The translations under genes and the position numbers were made by a program. A DNA stretch of 64,000 bases from positions 5,890,001 through 5,954,000 of the forward strand of contig NZ_CP117866.1 in NCBI RefSeq assembly GCF_028736035.1. Direction: 5' to 3'. Numbering within the stretch: the first letter of the stretch is position 1; every line of letters starts with the position of its first letter. Below the pieces are notes generated by a model. The model made no database searches. It had not been told where the DNA came from and saw only the letters and a program-made list of their open reading frames with translations. The stretch comes from Streptomyces sp. T12. Lineage in GTDB: Bacteria > Actinomycetota > Actinomycetes > Streptomycetales > Streptomycetaceae. This document shows, in pieces, positions 9,385 through 18,768 of this stretch.

Positions 9385-9963
9385 ATGACCCCCAGGATCG
9401 AAGACCGGCCACAGATGTCCGTCGAGGAGTTCGAGGAGCTGGAACGCCATGCCCCGGAGAGCGTGTGGCTGGAGTTCATCAACGGGAAGGTCGTGGTCAA
9501 GCCCATGGCGGACGGCAACCACCGCGAGATGATCGCGTGGCTGCAACGGGTGTGCATGCAGCATCGCCCGGATCTGTGGTTGCACGCCGAGAGCGGCCTG
9601 AAGACCGAGCGGTACCGCAAGGGGCGCGCTCGTGCCGACGGGGTGCTGGTCCGAGTGGGCGGCCTCAAGGGGCAGGGAGAGTGGTCTGAAGCCGATGGTG
9701 CCTTGATGGCGGTGGAGATCACCTCGTACGACTCCGATACACATCAGCGTGACCGAGTCGAAAAGCCCGATGGTTACGCCGCCGCCGGTATCCCCGTCTA
9801 CCTCCTCATCGACCGCGACGACTGCTCGGTCGTGGTCTTCAATCAGCCGGAGGACGGCCGGTACCGGCACGAGGAGAAGCTGCCCTTCGGCGCCTCCGTG
9901 AAGCTCCCGGATCCCGTGAACTTCACTCTGGACACCGAGTCTCTCAAGGAACTGGCCGACTGA
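9385..9963 (+). CDS. Uma2 family endonuclease-fold protein
   Basis: A 192-residue Uma2 (DUF820) protein with the PD-(D/E)XK nuclease fold. The N-terminal MSVEEFEELERHAPESVWLE and FINGKVVVKPM are typical. RARADGVLV supplies the conserved Asp and AVEITSYDSD the Glu of the catalytic core, with YLLIDRDDC following. The start is fixed by GAGGAGG just before the ATG. These proteins are abundant in Streptomyces and cyanobacteria, and their substrates are mostly unknown. Confidence 0.9.
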   Translation: MTPRIEDRPQMSVEEFEELERHAPESVWLEFINGKVVVKPMADGNHREMIAWLQRVCMQHRPDLWLHAESGLKTERYRKGRARADGVLVRVGGLKGQGEWSEADGALMAVEITSYDSDTHQRDRVEKPDGYAAAGIPVYLLIDRDDCSVVVFNQPEDGRYRHEEKLPFGASVKLPDPVNFTLDTESLKELAD

Positions 9964-10096
9964 GCCAACGCGGTGGTGTGACGCGGGTTACAAAAGAAGG
10001 CTCCTGAAGCGGCGTAATGCACGGCCCCCTCGCGCGGTCTCATCTGCACAACGGTCACCCCGGCCGGTTGCCCCGCCCGAATCGGAGCCCCCCACC

Positions 10097-10507
10097 ATGT
10101 ACGTCACCCTTGAGCAGCCGACCGGCGCCCGTCTGATCACGGCCTCGGACCAGGAGATCGCGATACCCGCGACCCTCCGCTACACCTCCGCCGACCCGCT
10201 GGCGGTGCACCTCGACTTCCCGCCGCATGTCACGCTCGACGGCGAGGTCACGACCTGGACGTTCGCCCGTGTGCTGCTGAGCGAGGGCCTGCGTGCCCGG
10301 GCCGGGCTCGGCCGCGTTCGCGTCCGGCCGTGCGGGTCGTCCCACACGTATGTGGAGTTCCACGCGCCGGAGGGCACGGCGGTGCTCCGCTTCGGCTCGG
10401 CGGATCTGATCCGCTTCCTGGCCCGCACGTACACCGTGATCGCGCCGGGCGAGGAGACCGTGGGGGCCGAGCTGGACCACGGTCTGGTGGCGCTGTTCGG
10501 GGTGTGA
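10097..10507 (+). CDS. SsgA family sporulation/cell-division regulator (SALP)
   Basis: A 136-residue SsgA-like protein. This family is specific to sporulating actinomycetes and controls septum-site selection, spore-wall synthesis or spore separation. The signature is clear: IPATLRYTSADPLAVHLDF, then W-FAR-LL-EGL and VRVRP-G, ending in a short helical tail. Length matches SsgA-G. Which of the SsgA-G subgroups it represents cannot be settled from sequence alone. It is monocistronic. Confidence 0.9.
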   Translation: MYVTLEQPTGARLITASDQEIAIPATLRYTSADPLAVHLDFPPHVTLDGEVTTWTFARVLLSEGLRARAGLGRVRVRPCGSSHTYVEFHAPEGTAVLRFGSADLIRFLARTYTVIAPGEETVGAELDHGLVALFGV

Positions 10508-10508
10508 G

Positions 10509-10740
10509 GACTCCGGCGTCGACGCGGCACCGGGTGGGCTGTGGCACCCCGTTCGCCGCCACCGAGAACGCGTTGACGACCACCCCGTAGAACTGCGCGT
10601 TCGGCACGAACTCCCGTACGCCCACCCCGCGTTGACCGCGTACAGAGCAGCAGCACCAGGGCGGGTACGGCGACCAGGGCGAAGCCCTTCCCGGTGAGGT
10701 CGGTGGTGTAGCCCGCTACACCGCCTCTTCGGGAGCTCAC
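10509..10740 (-). pseudogene. possible frameshifted membrane-protein remnant
   Basis: On the minus strand two stretches read like parts of one membrane protein but in different frames: TTDLTGKGFALVAVPALVL (about 10648-10722), then EFVPNAQFYGVVVNAFSVA (about 10550-10612). No start, ribosome site or continuous frame joins them. The parent family is not recognised. The rest of this 320-base gap looks non-coding. Confidence 0.3.
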
Positions 10741-10827
10741 TACCTCGTTGCCCACCTCGGAAAACGGGATCGTTGATCTCGCCAGGTCAACGGCCGCCGC
10801 AGCGGCCCCGCCCCGAAGGAAACCGTC

Positions 10828-11013
10828 ATGAAGGCCCTGCTCTCCTCCCGCCCCGTCCTGTGGTTCCTGTTCCTCTTCAACGCCGTCGTCGCCGCAGCCG
10901 CCCCCTTCGCCGTGGACGGCGCCCAGGGCATCGCGACCGGCGTCGGCATGGGCGTAGTCTCCCTCGGGGCCGGTTCCGCCCTGCTGCGCCGACGGAATGC
11001 GAACGTGGCGTAA
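10828..11013 (+). CDS. small two-helix membrane protein
   Basis: A 61-residue protein with two hydrophobic segments (about residues 9-28 and 33-52) and a basic C-terminus (LLRRRNANVA). The ATG follows CGAAGGAAACCGTC, a good ribosome site. No family is recognised. It stands alone between the SsgA-like gene and the secreted SnoaL-like gene. Confidence 0.6.
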   Translation: MKALLSSRPVLWFLFLFNAVVAAAAPFAVDGAQGIATGVGMGVVSLGAGSALLRRRNANVA

Positions 11014-11175
11014 TCGCCCAGTCGCCCGGCGTGAATTGGGCATGTGCTGTCCCGGCCCTGTATCTGCCTTGTACGGGCCCTAACCGGTGCCACGCGAATC
11101 TGGAGTCACCTCCACCGCAGAGAACACAGAAAGCGGAGGGAGACCCACCCGATCGCACAGCACTGGGAGTTCGCG

Positions 11176-11676
11176 ATGACCCGTCGTTCCATAGGCAAGC
11201 GCGTAGCCGTCGTCACCGCCGCCGCCCTCGTCGCCGTCGGCACCTTTGCCGCAGGCGGCGCCGTCGCCGGGTCGGAGAAGGCGGCGAAGCCCACCGAGAA
11301 GCAGGTGGCCGCCCTGTTCGACGAGTGGAACGCGGCGCTGAAGACCCAGGACCCGGAGAAGGTCGCCGACCTCTACTGGGACGACGCGGTCCTGCTGCCC
11401 ACCCTCTCCAACCAGGTCCGTGCCGACCGCGAGAGCCGCATCGACTACTTCGAGCACTTCCTGGCGAACAAGCCGGTCGGCAAGAAGATCGAGACGCACA
11501 TCAACGTCCTCGACTCGAACTCGGTGCTGGACGCGGGTCTCTACGAGTTCGCGCTCACCGACCACGACACGGGCAAGAAGAGCATCGCCAAGGCCCGCTA
11601 CACCTACGAGTGGGAGAAGCGGGACGGCGAGTGGAAGATCGTCAACCACCACTCCTCGTTGATGCCCGAAGGCTGA
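11176..11676 (+). CDS. secreted SnoaL-like/DUF4440 (SgcJ-EcaC type) protein
   Basis: A 166-residue protein with a Sec-type signal peptide (basic RRSIGKR, a hydrophobic Ala/Val stretch to about residue 31), followed by an NTF2/SnoaL-like cone fold. FDEWNAALKTQDPEKVADLY and YWDDAVLLPTLSNQ, then YTYEWEKRDGEWKIVNHH, are typical of the SgcJ/EcaC and DUF4440 groups. The start at 11176 is the one that gives a proper signal peptide. Substrate is unknown. The last 35 bases overlap the convergent sensor kinase gene. Confidence 0.82.
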   Translation: MTRRSIGKRVAVVTAAALVAVGTFAAGGAVAGSEKAAKPTEKQVAALFDEWNAALKTQDPEKVADLYWDDAVLLPTLSNQVRADRESRIDYFEHFLANKPVGKKIETHINVLDSNSVLDAGLYEFALTDHDTGKKSIAKARYTYEWEKRDGEWKIVNHHSSLMPEG

Positions 11677-12994
11677 TCCGCACGGACAGCCCGCCCCCGG
11701 GAGCGTCGCCCAGGGCCACCGTCCCGCCGTCGTCGGTCACCAACTGCTTGACGACGGCGAGGCCGAGGCCGGAGCCGGCCTTCCCGGTCAGGCCCTGGCC
11801 GCGCCAGAAGCGGTCGAAGGCGCGGGACTTCTCCGCGTCCGACATGCCGGGGCCCTCGTCGTCCACCGACAGGATCACCTCGTCGCCCCTCGGCTCCACC
11901 CGGACCGTGATCGTGCCGCCGTCCGGTGACACCTCCAGGGCGTTCGAGAGCACGTTGTCCAGCACCTGGTCCAGATGACCGGGGCTGGTCAGCACAAGCA
12001 GCCGGCCGTCGGCACTCCCCCTGAGCGCGATGGTGACTCCGCGCTCGTCGGCGGCCGGCCTCCATACCGTCAGCCGTTCGTCCACGATGTCCCTGAGGGG
12101 CAGCGGCTCCGCGGCCGTGACCTTCGCCTCTGCCCGGGCGAGGACCAGCAGGCCGTTGACGAGCCGGCTCATCCGGACGACCTCGGCCGTCGCCTGCTCC
12201 ACGTCCTCCCGTACGAACTCGTCGTCCACCCCGTCCGCGATGTTGTCCAGGGACAGGCGCAGCGCCGTGAGGGGAGTACGGAGTTGGTGCGAGGCGTCGG
12301 CCACGAAGATCCGCTGCGAGGCGACCAGCGTGTCCAGGCGTTCCGCGCCCTGGTTCAGGGTGCGGGCCAGGGTCTGGGTCTCCGGCGGGCCCGTCACCGG
12401 GGAGCGCGCGGTCAGATCGCCGTCGCTGAACTTGCTCGCCATGGCGTTGAGTTCGCGCAGCGGTGCGGTGATCCGGCGCGCGGCGTACGCGCCGATCGCG
12501 GCCGCCGCCGCCAGTACGAGCACGGCCAGGCCGGCCCGGAAGCCCCAGATCTGCCACAGCCGCCTGGTCATGTCCGAGGTCGAGTACACGATCCGTACGG
12601 CCGCGTCCCCCTTGGCGGGGACGGTGACCATCAGGTGCTTGCCCCAGATGAAGTCGGAACCCCAGTCGGTCGTCGACTCGTTCTTCTGCACGGCCCGGGT
12701 CAGCGCCGCGTCCGCCGCGGGCGTCGGCAGGTCGGGAACGCAGCTGCCGGTGGGGGTCACCTCGACGTCGCCGGGTGTGTTCTCGCTGTACGCCTTGGCC
12801 ACCTCCGTCAAGGCGTCGCACGAGGTGTCGTCGCCGTTGCCCAGCAGCAGCGCCATCGTGTTGGCCTCGCGCAACACGGACAGCTTGGTGTCGTCCCGCA
12901 GCTGTTTGGTGAGCGTGAAAGCGACCGGCACGGTGAACAGGAGCACGGCGACCGCGACGAGCAGGATGTAACTGCGGATGAGCTGGCGGTTCAT
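11642..12994 (-). CDS. two-component sensor histidine kinase
   Basis: A 450-residue membrane kinase. TM1 spans residues about 8-28 and TM2 about 152-172. They flank an extracytoplasmic sensor of about 120 residues containing two Cys (C59, C85). A HAMP-like linker follows, then the H box ASHQLRTPLTAL with phospho-acceptor H236. The ATPase domain has an N box (NVLSNALEVS), G1 (DEGPGMS) and G2 (GLGLAVVKQL). It overlaps the upstream response regulator gene by four bases (ATGA), so the pair forms one operon. The signal is unknown. Confidence 0.95.
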   Translation of the reverse strand: MNRQLIRSYILLVAVAVLLFTVPVAFTLTKQLRDDTKLSVLREANTMALLLGNGDDTSCDALTEVAKAYSENTPGDVEVTPTGSCVPDLPTPAADAALTRAVQKNESTTDWGSDFIWGKHLMVTVPAKGDAAVRIVYSTSDMTRRLWQIWGFRAGLAVLVLAAAAAIGAYAARRITAPLRELNAMASKFSDGDLTARSPVTGPPETQTLARTLNQGAERLDTLVASQRIFVADASHQLRTPLTALRLSLDNIADGVDDEFVREDVEQATAEVVRMSRLVNGLLVLARAEAKVTAAEPLPLRDIVDERLTVWRPAADERGVTIALRGSADGRLLVLTSPGHLDQVLDNVLSNALEVSPDGGTITVRVEPRGDEVILSVDDEGPGMSDAEKSRAFDRFWRGQGLTGKAGSGLGLAVVKQLVTDDGGTVALGDAPGGGLSVRISLRASTRSGG

Positions 12995-13689
12995 GAGACG
13001 TCACTGCTTCCGGCGATCTCCAACCGGAAACCGACCCCCCGCACCGCCTCGATCGTGATCGCCCCGGCGAGCTTGCGCCGCAGCGCCGCCACATGCACGT
13101 CCAGCGTCTTCGTCGGGCCGAACCAGTTCGCGTCCCAGACCGCTTCCATGATCTGCTCGCGCGACATCAGCGCCCCGGGCTCCTCGGTGAGGAAGGCCAG
13201 CAGGTCGTACTCCTTGGGCGCGAGGGCGACCTCCTCGCCGTCCAGCCGGACGCGGGCCGCCTTGCGGTCGATGGTCAGGCGGGGGCCGTACCGGTCCGGG
13301 CCGGCCTCGGGGGCAGCGGCAGCGGCGGGAGTGCGCGGCTGCATACGGCGCATGACCGCTCGTATCCGCGCGATGACCTCGCGGACCCCGAACGGCTTGG
13401 ACACGTAGTCGTCCGCGCCGAGCTCCAGCCCGACCACCCGGTCCGTCTCGTCGCTGCGCGCGCTGATCACGATGATCGGCACGTCACCGCGCTCGCGCAG
13501 CGCCTTGCAGACGTCGAGACCGTCGGTGTCGGGCAGGCCGAGATCGAGGAGTACGACGTCGTAGGGGTCGTCGTGGCTCAGCGCCCCGGCACCCGTGCTG
13601 ACCCATGCCACCTCGAAGCCGTAACGCAGGAGTCCTCGCCGGAGCGACTCGGCGACCGGTTCGTCGTCTTCCACCAGCAGTACGCGCAC
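12991..13689 (-). CDS. OmpR/PhoB-family response regulator
   Basis: A 232-residue response regulator. The receiver domain has an acidic pocket (E7, D8, D9), phospho-acceptor D49 (VVLLDLGLPD) and a switch Lys in VSKPFG. A Pro/Ala linker at about 120-135 leads to a C-terminal winged helix (LDVHVAALRRKL, VRGVGFRL) of the OmpR type. It is the first gene of the operon with the sensor kinase downstream. Confidence 0.96.
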   Translation of the reverse strand: MRVLLVEDDEPVAESLRRGLLRYGFEVAWVSTGAGALSHDDPYDVVLLDLGLPDTDGLDVCKALRERGDVPIIVISARSDETDRVVGLELGADDYVSKPFGVREVIARIRAVMRRMQPRTPAAAAAPEAGPDRYGPRLTIDRKAARVRLDGEEVALAPKEYDLLAFLTEEPGALMSREQIMEAVWDANWFGPTKTLDVHVAALRRKLAGAITIEAVRGVGFRLEIAGSSDVS

Positions 13690-13779
13690 AGGCGAACCAT
13701 AGTGGTTGAACTTTAAAGACGGCCGGTCGCCGAGCCCGTGAGCAGGCGATAAGCGGGCGAAAGGGCTTTTATGCGGCCG

Positions 13780-14976
13780 CTACCACATGATCGGCAGCCG
13801 CTCCGGGAGCCGCTTCATGAACCCGGTCCGCCACACGAGCTGCTCGATCGGCACCGCGAGCCGCAGCCCGGGCATCCGCTCCAGCAAGGTCTCCAGGGCG
13901 ATCTCCGCGTGTTTGCGGCCGAGGGCGGTGGCGGGGCAGTAGTGGCGGCCGCCGCCGAAGGAGAGGTGGGCGGTGCTGTTCTCGCGGGTCAGGTCGACGG
14001 TGTACGGGTCGGGGAAGGCGGCCGCGTCGAAGTTCGCGCCCTCGACCAGGACGAGGACCAGCTCACCCGCTTTGATCTGTACATCTCCGAGGAGTACGTC
14101 CTCCGTCGCCAGCCTCGGCAGCCCGTCGCCGATGGACAGGTTGATGCGCAGGAGCTCGTCGACGGCGGCCGGGACCAGGGTGCGGTCGGCCAGGAGGCGG
14201 GCGTGCAGCTCGGGGTGCTGGATCAGCGACACCAGCGCCATGGTCAGGAAGCCGGCCGTGGAGATGACACCGGCGCCGAACATCGTCACCCCCACCGTGG
14301 CGAGCATCTCGTCGGTGAGGTGGCTGTAGTCGGGGTCGGCGCGCAGGGCGGCGAGCTCCGCCATCAGGCCGGTGGTCGCCGGGTCGTCGAGCCGCTCCGT
14401 CATGTACGCGATATCCCGGTCCCAGTTCAGCCGCGCCCCCGCGACCGGGCAGGCCGAGTTCATGAACGCGATGTCCAGACTCCGCATCAGCCTGGGCGCG
14501 TCCGCCTGCGGGATGCCGAGGATGCGGCAGTGCATGCCCGCCGAGTACGGGTCGGCGAAGCCGCCGCGCAGGTCCGCCGGGGCGCCCTCGCCGATCAGCC
14601 CGTCGACCAGCTCGGCGGCGTAGGACCGCATCCACTCCGCGAGGCCGGGGCTCTTCGGGTTCAGCGCCTTCAGTACGGCTTTGCGCAGCCCCGCTCCGGT
14701 GATGTTGCCCATGTTGTTGACGACCTCGGGCGGGATCGTCAGCGCGTACTGGCGGGGCACGCCCGGGGCCGAGGTGTCCTTCAGGCTGAAGCGCGGTTCT
14801 TCGAGCACCTGCTTGCACAGCTCGTACGACGACACGAGCCAGGCCTCGTCACCGGCGATGGTGCGGACGCGACGCACGGGACTACCGACGCGCAACTCCT
14901 CCACCTCGGCGGGGATCTGGTCGCCGCGCCAGGAGAAGGGGAAGTCGAGGGGGGCTTCAGTGGCTTCAGTGAGCAT
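13780..14976 (-). CDS. cytochrome P450, CYP121-like (predicted mycocyclosin synthase)
   Basis: A 398-residue P450. The heme ligand loop is [14 protein letters not shown]. The I-helix [11 protein letters not shown] has the CYP121 pattern instead of the usual AGxDT. From start to finish it reads like M. tuberculosis CYP121 ([52 protein letters not shown], and an ending PERLPIMW). CYP121 couples the two tyrosine rings of cyclo(Tyr-Tyr) to give mycocyclosin. The equivalents of substrate-contacting Phe168 and Trp182 (IAFM and NWDRDI) are kept. The position matching Arg386 appears to be Lys388, by alignment from memory. It overlaps the cyclodipeptide synthase gene by 11 bases. Confidence 0.92.
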   Translation of the reverse strand: MLTEATEAPLDFPFSWRGDQIPAEVEELRVGSPVRRVRTIAGDEAWLVSSYELCKQVLEEPRFSLKDTSAPGVPRQYALTIPPEVVNNMGNITGAGLRKAVLKALNPKSPGLAEWMRSYAAELVDGLIGEGAPADLRGGFADPYSAGMHCRILGIPQADAPRLMRSLDIAFMNSACPVAGARLNWDRDIAYMTERLDDPATTGLMAELAALRADPDYSHLTDEMLATVGVTMFGAGVISTAGFLTMALVSLIQHPELHARLLADRTLVPAAVDELLRINLSIGDGLPRLATEDVLLGDVQIKAGELVLVLVEGANFDAAAFPDPYTVDLTRENSTAHLSFGGGRHYCPATALGRKHAEIALETLLERMPGLRLAVPIEQLVWRTGFMKRLPERLPIMW

Positions 14977-15712
14977 CGGTGGTCCTGTCTGCCGGCGTCA
15001 CGATGGCGTGCCCCTGGTTGCGGGAGGCGCGCAGGCCCGCACCGCGGGAGTAGAGGAGCTCGGCCATCGGCAGGAGCTGGTGGTAGCAGTTGAGGGAGGA
15101 GGGGACGCCGAGGATGGCGGGCGTGTCCAGGAAGAGGGGCGCCTCGGCACAGACGTAGGCCAGGCAGACCTCGCGCTGCGCCTCGGTCACGCGGCCCTCT
15201 TTGCCGGCCAGGAAGGTGTCGACGAGCTTCTCGCAGGTCGTGCGGAACTCCTCGTCGGTGGCGAGCCGGGCCTGCAGGCGGTCGTGGATCTCGCGGTACG
15301 CCGTGTTGCCGCGGAAGTCGGACATGGCGTGGGCGTGCAGGCGCGTGCCGCCGGGGTCGACGGCTTCGACGGCGCCGAGAACCTTGGCGCGCACGCCGCG
15401 CAGGTTCTTCACCGCCTTGCGGCGCGCGTCGTCGGGCGGATAGCCGGACGCCGCGTACATCTCGGCCACGTACAGGTCCGTGTAGACGAAGTCCACGCGC
15501 TCGAAGAGGGCGAGGCCCCAGCGGGCGAGGTCGTGGACGCGGCGGGCGGAGAAGTAGCTGTTGCCGGGGGAGACGCCGATGACGGCGTGGTCGCCCGCGA
15601 TGCGGATGACTTCGCAGTGCGGCGTGAAGGGCTGGATCTTGAAGAGGCCGGCCGGGGAATCCGTATCGGCTCGAGTGACGTGCTGGATCTCTGAATCGGT
15701 CACAGTCGTCAA
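14966..15712 (-). CDS. cyclodipeptide synthase, NYH type (Rv2275-like)
   Basis: A 248-residue tRNA-dependent cyclodipeptide synthase, which takes two aminoacyl-tRNAs and releases a diketopiperazine. All catalytic positions of AlbC are present at a constant offset: nucleophile S48 in GVSPGNSYF (AlbC S37), Y186 and E190 in YVCAEAP (Y178, E182), and Y210. N51, Y210 and H211 place it in the NYH subfamily. The C-terminal block ([20 protein letters not shown], then [12 protein letters not shown]) is nearly the same as in Rv2275, which makes cyclo(Tyr-Tyr). A TTG start is preceded by AAGGAA; an in-frame GTG at 15703 is the alternative. Confidence 0.95.
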   Translation of the reverse strand: MTTVTDSEIQHVTRADTDSPAGLFKIQPFTPHCEVIRIAGDHAVIGVSPGNSYFSARRVHDLARWGLALFERVDFVYTDLYVAEMYAASGYPPDDARRKAVKNLRGVRAKVLGAVEAVDPGGTRLHAHAMSDFRGNTAYREIHDRLQARLATDEEFRTTCEKLVDTFLAGKEGRVTEAQREVCLAYVCAEAPLFLDTPAILGVPSSLNCYHQLLPMAELLYSRGAGLRASRNQGHAIVTPADRTTDAH

Positions 15713-16027
15713 AGGAAGAGATTCCTTCGCGTCGCGAGTCCCGATGGAGCCTTGTGCTCCTGGTGTGGCGACGACGACGCGAAGTTAGCGTTCGACTACG
15801 GAGAGCGTCAATGGCAAAGATCGCGACCAGCGGTTCCTTCGTCGGCGTCGGGCACGTGAGTGGGCTGCGTCGACCCGAGTGACCTGCACCACTAACCCGG
15901 TTGCCCCACCCTCGATGGGGCAGACACCATCCCGGAGCGCCGGAATCTCACCATCTGGGAACCCCAAGGTCGTTTTCGGACGCTCGTTAAACTGAGCCGA
16001 CACACACGGACTGAGCGAGGAGCGCAC
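15713..16027. promoter_or_regulatory. divergent promoter region between the CDPS and ask genes
   Basis: This 315-base gap separates the minus-strand cyclodipeptide synthase and the plus-strand aspartokinase, so it must hold both promoters. TGCCCCA (15902-15908) and TGGGGCA (15916-15922) form a perfect 7-base hairpin about 105 bases before ask. It could be a leader structure or a terminator stem, but no T tract follows. No sigma-70 boxes stand out, and no coding frame is seen. Confidence 0.4.
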
Positions 16028-17305
16028 GTGGGCCTTGTCGTGCAGAAGTACGGAGGCTCCTCCGTAGCCGATGCCGAGGGCATCAAGCGCGTCGCCAAGC
16101 GGATCGTGGAAGCCAAGAAGAACGGCCACCAGGTGGTCGCCGTGGTTTCCGCGATGGGCGACACGACGGACGAGCTGATCGATCTCGCCGAGCAGGTATC
16201 CCCGATGCCTGCCGGGCGCGAGCTCGACATGCTGCTGACCGCCGGAGAGCGGATCTCCATGGCACTGCTGGCCATGGCGATCAAAAACCTGGGCCACTCG
16301 GCCCAGAGCTTCACCGGCAGCCAGGCAGGTGTCATCACCGACTCGGTCCACAACAAAGCCCGGATCATCGATGTCACGCCTGGCCGGATCCGCACCTCGG
16401 TGGACGAGGGCAACATCGCCATCGTGGCCGGGTTCCAGGGCGTCAGCCAGGACTCGAAGGACATCACCACCCTGGGGCGCGGCGGGTCGGACACGACCGC
16501 CGTGGCGCTGGCCGCCGCCCTCGACGCCGAGGTGTGCGAGATCTACACCGACGTCGACGGCGTGTTCACCGCCGACCCGCGTGTGGTGAAGAAGGCGAAG
16601 AAGATCGACTGGATCTCCTTCGAGGACATGCTGGAGCTGGCTGCGTCCGGCTCGAAGGTGCTGCTCCACCGCTGTGTGGAGTACGCCCGCCGCTACAACA
16701 TCCCGATCCACGTCCGGTCCAGCTTCAGCGGACTGCAGGGCACGTGGGTCAGCAGCGAGCCGATCGATCAAGGGGACAAGCAGGTGGAGCAGGCCATCAT
16801 CTCCGGTGTCGCGCACGACACCTCCGAGGCCAAGGTCACCGTCGTCGGTGTGCCGGACAAGCCGGGCGAGGCCGCCGCGATCTTCCGGACGATCTCGAAC
16901 GCCGAGATCAACATCGACATGATCGTGCAGAACGTGTCCGCGGCCTCCACCGGCCTGACGGACATCTCCTTCACGCTCCCCAAGGCCGAGGGCCGCAAGG
17001 CCATCGACGCCCTGGAGAAGAACAAGAGCGGCATCGGCTTCGACTCGCTGCGCTACGACGACCAGATCGGCAAGATCTCCCTGGTCGGCGCGGGCATGAA
17101 GACGAACCCCGGCGTCACCGCCGACTTCTTCACCGCGCTGTCCGACGCCGGCGTGAACATCGAGCTGATCTCGACCTCCGAGATCCGTATCTCGGTCGTC
17201 ACCCGCGCCGACGACGTCAACGAGGCCGTCCGCGCCGTGCACAGCGCCTTCGGTCTCGACTCCGACAGCGACGAGGCTGTCGTGTACGGAGGCACCGGAC
17301 GCTGA
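16028..17305 (+). CDS. ask: aspartokinase (alpha form, with internal beta start)
   Basis: A 425-residue aspartate kinase, which phosphorylates L-aspartate in the first step to Lys, Thr, Met and diaminopimelate. KYGGSSV (7-13) is the N-terminal signature; [16 protein letters not shown] and [14 protein letters not shown] are also canonical. Two C-terminal ACT domains ([14 protein letters not shown] and [10 protein letters not shown]) bind feedback effectors. An in-frame GTG at 16784, preceded by AAGGGGAC, would produce a separate beta subunit starting [10 protein letters not shown], as in Corynebacterium lysC. The GTG start at 16028 follows GAGGAG. The stop overlaps the asd start (TGATG). Confidence 0.97.
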   Translation: MGLVVQKYGGSSVADAEGIKRVAKRIVEAKKNGHQVVAVVSAMGDTTDELIDLAEQVSPMPAGRELDMLLTAGERISMALLAMAIKNLGHSAQSFTGSQAGVITDSVHNKARIIDVTPGRIRTSVDEGNIAIVAGFQGVSQDSKDITTLGRGGSDTTAVALAAALDAEVCEIYTDVDGVFTADPRVVKKAKKIDWISFEDMLELAASGSKVLLHRCVEYARRYNIPIHVRSSFSGLQGTWVSSEPIDQGDKQVEQAIISGVAHDTSEAKVTVVGVPDKPGEAAAIFRTISNAEINIDMIVQNVSAASTGLTDISFTLPKAEGRKAIDALEKNKSGIGFDSLRYDDQIGKISLVGAGMKTNPGVTADFFTALSDAGVNIELISTSEIRISVVTRADDVNEAVRAVHSAFGLDSDSDEAVVYGGTGR

Positions 17306-18369
17306 TGGCGGGGAGGGAGTCCCGCCGCCCGACGCTCGCGGTCGTGGGAGCGACCGGGGCCGTCGGCACGGTCATGCTCCAGATCCTCTCCCAGCGTGCC
17401 GACGTCTGGGGTGAGATCCGTCTCGTCGCCTCGCCGCGTTCGGCCGGCCGCAAGCTGGCCGTGCGCGGCGAGGAGGTCGAGGTGGTGGCGCTCACCGAGG
17501 AGGCCTTCGCCGGGGTCGACGTCGCGATGTTCGACGTCCCCGACGACGTGGCCGCCCGATGGGCGCCGATCGCCGCCGCCAAGGGCACGGTGGTGGTGGA
17601 CAATTCGGGCGCCTTCCGGATGGACCCGGATGTGCCCCTGGTCGTTCCCGAGGTCAACCCGCATACCGTACGGATGCGGCCGCGCGGCATCGTCGCCAAC
17701 CCCAACTGCACCACCCTCTCCATGATCGTGGCGCTGGGCGCGCTGCACGCCGAGTTCGGGCTGCGCTCCTTGGTGGTCTCCTCGTACCAGGCGGTGAGCG
17801 GGGCCGGCCGCGCCGGTGTGGAGACGCTCAGGCAGCAGCTGTCCCTGGTCGCCGGTACGGATCTGGGGAACAGTCCCGGTGACGTACGGCGGGCCATCGG
17901 CGAGAACACCGGGCCGTTCCCGGAGCCGGTCGCACTGAACGTCGTGCCGTGGGCCGGGTCGCTGCGCGAGGACGGCTGGTCGTCGGAGGAGATGAAGGTG
18001 CGGGACGAGTCCCGCAAGATCCTCGGCCTGCCGCGGCTGCCGGTCGCGGTGACCTGTGTGCGGGTGCCGGTGCTGACCGGGCACTCGCTGACGCTGCACG
18101 CCCGCTTCGAGGGCGAGGTCACGGTCGCCAAGGCGCGCGAGATCCTGGCCACGGCACCGGGGGTCGTGCTCTACGACGACCCGGAGGCCGGGGAGTTCCC
18201 GACGCCCGCCGACGTGGTGGGCACGGATCCGACCTGGGTCGGGCGGGTGCGGCGCGCGCTCGACGATCCGACGGCGCTCGAACTCTTCGTCTGCGGCGAC
18301 AATCTGCGCAAGGGCGCGGCCCTCAACACCGCGCAGATCGCCGAGCTCGTGGCGGCGGAGTTTGCGTGA
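17305..18369 (+). CDS. asd: aspartate-semialdehyde dehydrogenase
   Basis: A 354-residue enzyme that reduces beta-aspartyl phosphate to aspartate semialdehyde with NADPH. The N-terminal Rossmann motif is [13 protein letters not shown]. The catalytic Cys is C135 in NPNCTTLSM, and the substrate-binding segment RVPVLTGHS is present. The ATG overlaps the ask stop codon, so the two are coupled. Length agrees with actinobacterial homologues. A strong terminator follows 130 bases after the stop. Confidence 0.97.
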   Translation: MAGRESRRPTLAVVGATGAVGTVMLQILSQRADVWGEIRLVASPRSAGRKLAVRGEEVEVVALTEEAFAGVDVAMFDVPDDVAARWAPIAAAKGTVVVDNSGAFRMDPDVPLVVPEVNPHTVRMRPRGIVANPNCTTLSMIVALGALHAEFGLRSLVVSSYQAVSGAGRAGVETLRQQLSLVAGTDLGNSPGDVRRAIGENTGPFPEPVALNVVPWAGSLREDGWSSEEMKVRDESRKILGLPRLPVAVTCVRVPVLTGHSLTLHARFEGEVTVAKAREILATAPGVVLYDDPEAGEFPTPADVVGTDPTWVGRVRRALDDPTALELFVCGDNLRKGAALNTAQIAELVAAEFA

Positions 18370-18496
18370 GACGTCCCCTGGCGCCGGAAAACTCCTGGGA
18401 TTTGGTTGAATCGTTTGTAGGATCTATGTGAAAAGTGTGAGCCGATCGATGGTCCGGACCACTTGAGCCAGGCCCCGGCGGCAGCCGAAGATTTTC

Positions 18497-18530
18497 CTCC
18501 CCGCCCTGCAACCGCTTGCAGGGCGGGGAG
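18497..18530 (+). terminator. intrinsic terminator of the ask-asd operon
   Basis: A perfect 15-base inverted repeat (CTCCCCGCCCTGCAA / TTGCAGGGCGGGGAG) with a 4-base loop CCGC is followed by CGTCTTTG. Stem strength and position, 130 bases after asd, make this a convincing terminator. The rest of the 400-base gap up to the sigma gene shows no gene. Confidence 0.85.
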
Positions 18531-18768
18531 CGTCTTTGCGGTCGCCCTTATGGGGCGTGAAGACGCGTTTTTCTGGCGTGGGGACGCCATGAGCGGGGCG
18601 TGGGGACGCTCCGTTCATTTTGGACATAAGGGAAGAGCGGGTAGGCATGTGGGCGTTTGACGCACGGTCAGCTGTGCTGCCTGGCACGAGAGGGTCGGCT
18701 GTTGGGACTGACGCAAAAGTGACGTCCGGCACGTACAACCCTCCCGGGGGGAAGCGTGTCCAACTGGC

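Noticed and set aside
15785..17242. A 485-residue minus-strand frame over ask
   Set aside because: The aspartokinase frame is unmistakable; the antisense frame has no known domain.
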